From Pleurotus djamor (lineage: Eukaryota; Basidiomycota; Agaricomycetes; Agaricales; Pleurotaceae), in assembly GCA_029747585.1 (NCBI GenBank), contig JAPEVF010000691.1:1-23762 (forward strand): a stretch of 23,762 bases of DNA. The letters run 5' to 3'. Below, piece after piece: positions 17,806 through 23,762 of the stretch; position 1 is the first letter of the stretch, and each line of letters starts with the position of its first letter. The notes below the pieces were generated by a model, which worked only from the letters and a program-made list of their open reading frames with translations, made no database searches and was not told where the DNA came from. The translations under genes were made by a program, and so were the position numbers.

Positions 17806-18906
17806 ATGTTCATCGCACCAAATCTCGAACTGCATCGTCGCGCTGGCGCACTCGCATCACCTTCGCTCGCTGGCTCGAGCACCAGTTCTACTACATCAGG
17901 AACTTCGTCGATGTTTGACTCTCATTTCTCCTCTTCGACGGACATGTCGTCCCCTGACGAAGATGCGCACAAAATGCTTGGTGAAGGAGGCTCTTACGGA
18001 AACAGCTATTCTATGACACGCTCGAATTCGACCTTTTTCAGCCGCGACTGTGATCCGTCGACGCCAACGCAATTCAGCTTTAAGCGCGATAAGAATATGT
18101 TGGAGCTGCGCGTTGATATTCCCTTTCACAAGACCGCTGCAAGAAACAAGTTCGACAGCTCGTCCGTTGGTGGTGCGATGGTTTCAGAAGCCTCCTTTCA
18201 AGCCGTCTCCGTCTCTCCTGATATCGAACGTGAACGATCTGCTTCACACGAGGAAATATGTCGGCCTCCCAAAGTCGTACTTCGACCGCAAGAAATGCCT
18301 GAATCTCCGTCTCCTATCATGTCGCTCCCGAGTCCGTATCTCTCGCATGGTACTCCAGGCTGCCTTCTCTCCGAAGCCAGACCCATGCTTTTTGACGAGA
18401 CCGAACCAACCACCCCGACGCGTCACAATGCAGGGCCCGTGTATGTTGGTCTAGGACTTGCGCTTCCCAGTGACGGCTCCCCAGAACCCTCGTTACCAAG
18501 TCGCCCCAAGCTCACTCGGTCGACTTCTTCGCGACGACATCTTTCTTACCTTGCTGAGAAGGTTCAATCAGTAGCAGTCTCACCACTCCTGCACAAGCTC
18601 CAGAAGGTCACTATTGGGAGTCCCAAGTCACCACATTCTCCAACCGCTTCTCCCCCTTCTCCACCCAGTCCGAGCCCAAGAGTTGCTCGGTTGATGAAGC
18701 GCCCTTCGATGTTACTTCGGAGTGCATGGCAACCACCCGTGGCTCTTTCACCCTCGTCACCGGATTCGCCTTCCTCAAAGTTGTCAGTTCCCGACCTACC
18801 ATCGCCCACCCTCAGCCCGCTATCGCTTCCTTCGCCATTGCTGGGGTCGAGACATATGGCTAGTCCTGTAACTGTCGCATCGTTTCTGAGTCGTTTTGCT
18901 ACGTAA
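17806..18906 (+). CDS. Ser/Pro-rich, probably disordered protein with many SP/TP sites
   Basis: Single-exon 366-residue protein of unknown family. Ser, Pro and Thr dominate; charged or folded-looking segments are short (FKRDKNMLELRVDIPFHKTA around residues 92-112, RRHLSYLAEKVQSVAVSPLL around 240-260). It carries many S-P and T-P dipeptides and several basic R-x-x-S type sites, as in substrates of proline-directed kinases (CDK, MAPK), for example SPKSPHSPTASPPSPPSPSP. There is no membrane segment or signal peptide. The continuous frame over 1.1 kb without introns supports a real gene. A regulatory or scaffold role is inference. The stop is followed by a long region without a confident gene. 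Confidence 0.7.
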   Translation: MFIAPNLELHRRAGALASPSLAGSSTSSTTSGTSSMFDSHFSSSTDMSSPDEDAHKMLGEGGSYGNSYSMTRSNSTFFSRDCDPSTPTQFSFKRDKNMLELRVDIPFHKTAARNKFDSSSVGGAMVSEASFQAVSVSPDIERERSASHEEICRPPKVVLRPQEMPESPSPIMSLPSPYLSHGTPGCLLSEARPMLFDETEPTTPTRHNAGPVYVGLGLALPSDGSPEPSLPSRPKLTRSTSSRRHLSYLAEKVQSVAVSPLLHKLQKVTIGSPKSPHSPTASPPSPPSPSPRVARLMKRPSMLLRSAWQPPVALSPSSPDSPSSKLSVPDLPSPTLSPLSLPSPLLGSRHMASPVTVASFLSRFAT

Positions 18907-20248
18907 TGCGCTTTTGTATTTTCCCATACTTTGCAAGTTGATTCACTCTTGGCTATGGCTGCGGTTGCTCGTCCTCGTTGAAGTCTGCTGATGTGTCAAC
19001 TATGAGATGCGGCATTCCATCTTTTTCTGAGGTCTTATCCATAATTCTCGAAGTTATCTGTTGTCACCTTTTCGATCTCATTCATTCCGTCGTCGGGAAT
19101 CTCGATTCTCTGGTCGAGCCATCCATGTTCAGTGTAGTTAGATACCTACCATAGAATTATCCTGCCGGCTCGGACTATATGGTTTGCTACCTCACAGTTG
19201 GAAATTGGAATTGAGGATTGAATTTGGATTGAATATTTAAATATTGAAGTCAAATCGGGTCGACGGCGCTCGGCCAGCGCTTGCACTCAGTTGAACTCAG
19301 TTTACGTGGCACTTCCCATCACCGATGCACCAGCTGCACGCTGGCAGAGCGTGGATTTCTTCTTCAAGCATACATAAATCAACGCCGACGTTATATTTTA
19401 AACCTCTGGTGAAACGATCTCCCAGGAACAAGATCTTCCTGACTCGACCCGCCTCATGTTGTCTCTTTGGCAGATTCATACCTCCTGCTTGGCTGGGGGC
19501 CCGAAGCCTCGTTCAAACCGGGACTCGATCACTCGCCTTATGGCTAATTTTCTCAGATAATCATGCCCTTCTTGATGCTACTGTTCCTTTGAGACAAATG
19601 GCAGCCGTCTGTGCCACCTCCAGTACCTCCACACTCTGATGCTTCCTATGGCGACTCGGAACGAATTGAAAGTTAAAACGAGATGAAGTTTCTTGGACAG
19701 TTACGTCGAAGGGCTTCGGGTTGGACTCAGTGCATCTTGGGCCGGACAAAAATGNAAGAGAGGTCGGAGCAAAGACTGTTGTAACATTGACAAGTCGACC
19801 CAGAGGATGACTGATCCGGACTGAAGTATTCATGGAGAGGTATCATGAATGTCCCCATGTACAGCCATATCCAGAGCCACATCCAAGCCTTACAAACATA
19901 CCACTCACCCCACCGTGTCCATTCATGGGTATGTGCTTTGTCGTTGTCCTATTGATCACGCCCCCAGTACTCACATCTCTCTAGGTATTTCGTGGTATCT
20001 CGGTGGATCTTCAAGTTATCGCTTTTTGAGTTGCCACTCTACACGGTGGCTCAATTTGTCATTGTCCTCCCATTTTGTTTGCCGGTGTGGCATGCCCCCG
20101 CATTGTTATCGCGACCCTTTTCGCCCCTCCCAATATAGACATCGCGAAGTATCCCATTCGGTGCAGTGGGCCATTATAAAGTGGTCAAGTTGAACCTTCC
20201 GCTGACTTCATCCCATTCACCCATTCTTTCCTTGTGACCATCATCACC
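18907..20248. other. Longest stretch without a confident gene
   Basis: About 1.3 kb. It includes the 3' UTR of the Ser/Pro-rich gene, a perfect AT palindrome (AATATTTAAATATT, 19232-19245) after repeated GGATTGAAT-like words, one N (19755), and the promoter of the coiled-coil gene. A two-exon frame at 19832-19928 plus 19985-20193 (101 codons, canonical 56-nt intron) is possible but overlaps the TATA box of the next gene. A minus-strand frame (19561-19833) spans the N. None shows family features. It could hold a decayed gene or a non-coding transcript; nothing is proven. Confidence 0.45.
20175..20180 (+). promoter_or_regulatory. TATA box of the coiled-coil gene
   Basis: TATAAA within CATTATAAAGTGG, 74 bp before the ATG at 20249, followed by a C-rich leader. 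Confidence 0.6.
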
Positions 20249-22623
20249 ATGTCGTCTACTTCATCAACCCCAAAGCCTTCTAACCCTTCAAACCTCAAAC
20301 CCGTTAGTGAGTACTTGACCCTCTCTGTGGCCTTCTTCATGTTGGTCTAACCATCCTTCCAGCCACTGGGTCGAAGATAAACTCAACATATCCAGGGAGT
20401 CATCTTCATCCATCTCGCGTTATGGGCCCGCCACTCCACACAGGACGGACTGCCGTCAAGCTGGTTATTCCACAGTACACACCTACCACAGACGTTGACC
20501 TCGCTTCTCCCCCACCTATCGAAAATCCCGACCTCGTTTTGCGTTTCGGCCCAGAGATAACTAATCCACCCGCTGCCACGGTCGGTGTTGGCAGTGGAAG
20601 AGCACGGATTCACTCAACGTCGTCCATCTCCTCGACTCAGTCCTCTGGTCCTCCGGCGGTGCCATTCCGCAAGCCTCCCCAAGCATTGTTACCTGTCGGT
20701 ATCGATGAATCTGTGGAGAGAGATATTTCCTTTGACGAGAGGGCTAGATTGACGGTGCGTTTTACTCTCCTTCATCACGGAAATACTGACTTATTCCTCC
20801 CATTAGAGCCCATCCTCTTCCAGTGTCAATTCATTCGTCCTTCTAGAACGTCAGGTATGCAAACGAACGTTGGTAGATTCATCGCTACCTTTTCTCACAC
20901 ATTCCACCGTTAGACATCTTCTGCCTCGTCTCATAGCCGTTCGGCCAAAGAAGTCGAGTTGATGCCTTCGACTCCACGAGAGACTGATCGTGGCCCCCAA
21001 GCCAGCATCAGCCTCGAAGGAAAGTCTACTAAGGCCAAGAAAAGTGGAATCAGTGGGCTTCTTCCTAGCAAGACCAAGTAAGCCACACTGCAAACGATCT
21101 TCGTGTCGTCCAGTCCCTAACCGTTTACTTCAAACAGGAAGAAGGGTGATGGACTACTCGTGGATGGTGAGGCCCTCCCTCGCACATCCATGGACTCCGT
21201 TACCACCTGTGATGCAGCTTCCGTCAAATCCGTCAAGTCCTCTCAAACGCCCCTGATCTCCCTCTCAAAGCTCGCGCGAAGCTCCACCGTTCCTACTCCC
21301 GAAGAGGAAGAAGTCCTAGACGCTATCAAGAAGGCCAAAGAGAAATACCAACGCGAGTCTGCTCTACGTCAAGATGAACATCAGAAAGAGCTTCGCGAGC
21401 TGGAGGCATCTGTCCAAAAGCTGAGGGAGCAGAAGGAGGAACAACAGAGGAAGGAGGAAGAGGAAGCACAGGAAAGGGAACGGCTACGCAAAGCTCAGAA
21501 GAAAGAGGCTAAGAAGAACGCGAAGGAGATCCAGACGCAGATATTCCGCTCGAAGGAGGAGAAACGCGATTATAAGGAACTTGGCCGGAAGATGGGGGAT
21601 GACGCGAAGGCGTTGGCGAAGGGGGATGGCGAGCGTTTGAAGTCAGAGAAAGCGGCGTATAAGGAGCGCAAGAAGGCGGGGAAGAAGTTGTTGGCTGATG
21701 TGAGGGAGGGCAAGGATGCCGATTTCGATGGGTTCTTGGAGAAGTATGGGCATATCCCTGAGATGCGGGAGTGGGCGGAGAGAGTCCATGGGTTCGCCTC
21801 GGCGCTACGAGAATACGACAGGCAGATCCAAGGTCTGAAGGACAATCTTCGCGTGTTCAAGGCTCCCGGATTCATCAAAGCGCGCATTGACAAATTCCTC
21901 AGTTTGAAGAAGGCTGCCTTACTACGTCAATCTGACCAAGATGCCCATGCGGACGGTGATATGCCTATCACACCAACCCAGTCATCTAGTCTCTATCCAC
22001 CCCCCACTCACCCCGGCACCCCGATGAACCACTGCATCCCTGGCTGTCCTAAAGGTCGACCTCTTTCGACCATCCCCGACGTCGACGCGTCTTTGGAAGC
22101 CGAATTCAACGCGGATTTCCGAGAAGAACTTGCTGTTTTGGAAAAGCACGAGGAGGACATCACCCTCCAACTCAACGATCGTTTGCGCGAAATATCGGAG
22201 TTTATGGGCGATGTGGAAGACGCTTTCATTCCCCCCGGCTTCCGAAATGACGAGCCAAGTACGAGTTCTGAGTCCGAGCCTGTCGTATCGGCCACCGCGG
22301 CTACGAGCGGACAAGTAACTTTGCTCGCTGAAGGCACCGTTGACTCCAGCCAAGGATGTGTTATACACCATGTCGAACGTCTCAAGGCATTGTCGAAATT
22401 GGAAAGGCCCTCTCAGGATTACGCAGCGATGCACAAGGACATGGATTCCAATCCATTCCTCACCTCTCTCCACGATACATTCTGCACAAACAAGTCATGT
22501 CATCTACCTCCTCCGCCATCTATCGACTCGGAGTCGCTGAAGAAGACACCATCTCTCAGGCGCAAGCCCAAGTTGCAGTATCGGGTTACCAATCCGGATC
22601 CTCCCTCTGAAACGGAATCCTAG
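20249..22623 (+). CDS. Large coiled-coil protein of unknown function
   Basis: Predicted 715-residue protein. Exons: 20249-20306, 20363-20754, 20807-20854, 20914-21077, 21138-22623; all GT-AG with agreeing phases. The N-terminal 270 residues are Ser/Pro/Thr-rich and probably disordered. Residues about 275-380 form a long, highly charged helix (ELRELEASVQKLREQKEEQQ, then many KE/RE pairs), a probable coiled coil or single alpha-helix. More ordered helical segments follow (FDGFLEKYGHIPEMREWAER, FASALREYDRQIQGLKDNLR, FIKARIDKFLSLKKAALL), then a Pro-rich loop with a small CIPGC motif, a second helical region (FREELAVLEKHEEDITLQLN) and a polar tail ending in Glu-Ser. I recognise no named domain. 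Structural, cytoskeletal or trafficking roles are all possible; none is shown. Confidence 0.8.
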
Positions 22624-23109
22624 CACTAGTGGGAAGCTGACGTTGAGAAGGTCGGTATGAATTTGCAAGCATTGAACGGTTTTGTTTCTCCACTCAGTTT
22701 TCTTTTATGCCCGAAGTATGATATATGATTTATGTATGTTTATGTTGCCCACGAGATCACGGCCTGTGCGACCATTATGTTTCTCCTTGTATGAAATCTA
22801 TCCCATTGACCCGAAGACCTATGTTGAACACTTCAAATTTTCAACTTCAAACAATAATCCCATGCTCAAGTACAGTTCGACAAGCGCATAAAATTTACAA
22901 GATCATCACGGCTGAAAGCCCCACCAAAGCACTTGTCTCCGTAACTCAAATTGAGACGTGGTCATACCATGGAAACTAATCCCGATTCTGAACCTCAATG
23001 AGTGCGGAACCGCCGAGTTACTTAGCACTCGCCTCATCTACGCACGAATGATGCTAACTAGCGTTCTGTGTTGCATATGGGGGGACGCCTACATACACGG
23101 TAGACCGTA
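22624..23109. other. Convergent intergenic region
   Basis: 3' UTRs of the coiled-coil gene (from the left) and the cyanase gene (from the right) meet here. AT-rich patches near 22720-22740 and 22840-22900. No gene, repeat or RNA structure recognised. Confidence 0.5.
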
Positions 23110-23762
23110 CTACCACTTTGCATAAGGGAGGAATTTACCGCTAATAGTAAGGTTACATTAGGCACCATGTGGGCTTTCATGCAAAGGGGAAGGCTTACTC
23201 AAAGCTCAAGATGACGCGATCTCCTTTAGGATCAGGTTTCTTGTCCACACTGATCTTGCAGTCTATCATTGACATGATTCCATCACCAAACTGCGGGGAA
23301 AGGATGATTAGTTTGAACAGTTTCTCCTCCTATTTGAGAAGAGGATCGATGACGTACCTTCTCGTGGATGACAGCCTAAGCGTTCGGTGATCATCATGAG
23401 ATTAGCTCACCTAGTCGAATGGGCGCGTGATGATTTGTTCTTACCTTGATCGCGTGTCCGTAAACGAGAACGCCCTACGTGAACAATGTGACTTGGTTAA
23501 CCACAAGACCTACGGCGAATTGAATTGGCGGCGCGTACCTCGTATAAGCGGTAGATAACGGGATCGGTGGGTGGGATGGGACCAAGACCTCTATCAGGCC
23601 ACCAGTGGTCGCCGAGGTCGCTCACAAGATCGGTATTGTTCACGCCTACAATATCGGCAACTTTCGTCAACTCCTCCGCAGTGAATTTGGCCTATGACAT
23701 TAGAATTAGACTCGGAGATTAACGAGTTTGGGTGGAAGAGGGAAGAGCTCACCTGCCCAAAG
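23110..23762 (-). CDS. cyn1: Cyanase (cyanate hydratase), 5' part missing
   Basis: C-terminal part of cyanase, which converts cyanate plus bicarbonate to ammonia and CO2. Exons on the minus strand: 23762-23753 (cut by the edge), 23691-23539, 23474-23445, 23375-23358, 23290-23199, 23140-23110; all GT-AG and in phase. The protein reads FGQ at the edge, then [66 protein letters not shown] and [10 protein letters not shown]. Catalytic residues match the family: Arg and Glu of YRLYE (E. coli Arg96, Glu99) and Ser of GIMSMID (Ser122). The last intron (donor GTAAGC) is needed: reading through gives an early stop at GAG-TAA and loses the conserved GKFLPY tail. The internal exons are very short (30 and 18 nt). 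The N-terminal helix-turn-helix-like region lies beyond the window. Confidence 0.93.

Noticed and set aside
19511..19530. tRNA T-arm-like GTTCAAACC sequence
   Set aside because: No matching acceptor stem, D-arm or anticodon arm could be built around it.
19325..19639. 104-codon plus-strand frame in the gene-poor region
   Set aside because: Composition is not protein-like (mixed Cys, Ser and Arg without pattern) and no splice or promoter signals support it.
21982..22473. 163-codon minus-strand frame
   Set aside because: Antisense to the large exon of the coiled-coil gene, whose splice phases all agree; no family features.

Overview
This window is nuclear DNA from a fungus, most probably a basidiomycete of the Agaricomycetes. 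The evidence is short introns (about 45-120 nt, mostly 50-60, nearly all GT-AG), dense genes on both strands, TATA boxes close upstream of several genes, an N-terminal coiled coil followed by an F-box (a layout common in mushroom genomes), and protein families such as Atg15, DUF4112 and small secreted double-psi beta-barrel proteins. All gene models were built by hand from reading frames, splice signals and phase. Three N bases (8289, 8295, 19755) show the assembly is not fully polished.

Layout. 1-196 (-): edge of an unidentified gene. 392-777 (+): small HVA1/TUDOR-like protein. 945-2287 (+): multi-pass DUF1295 (steroid-reductase-like) membrane protein with a GC-AG intron. 2446-4399 (-): nine-exon polynucleotide kinase 3'-phosphatase, divergent over only 80 bp from 4480-5474 (+), a PITH-domain protein. 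5826-6411 (+): Gln/Pro-rich protein ending in a duplicated Cys-rich module. 6964-8422 (+): Atg15 vacuolar phospholipase. 8791-10116 (+): F-box protein. 10725-12047 (+): isocitrate lyase/PEP mutase family enzyme. 12270-14080 (+): second, unrelated F-box-like protein. 14384-15301 or 15553 (+): DUF4112 membrane protein with an ambiguous 3' end. 16102-16577 (+): small secreted expansin-like protein. 16892-17514 (-) and 17806-18906 (+): two unrecognised proteins sharing a divergent promoter. 18907-20248: the largest stretch without a confident gene. 20249-22623 (+): long coiled-coil protein. 23110-23762 (-): cyanase, cut by the window edge.

The genes do not form a pathway or a biosynthetic cluster. 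They look like ordinary neighbouring housekeeping and lineage-specific genes: DNA end repair, autophagy, ubiquitin-ligase adaptors, organic-acid or phosphonate-type metabolism, cyanate detoxification and a secreted wall-associated protein. I see no transposase, reverse transcriptase, tRNA, rRNA or CRISPR. I found no convincing new multi-gene system. The best leads are the duplicated Cys module at 6268-6393, the very short exons of the cyanase gene, the GC-AG intron, the missing donor in the TUDOR gene, the Ser/Lys linker in the PNKP, and the TGACGTCA sites in two promoters.
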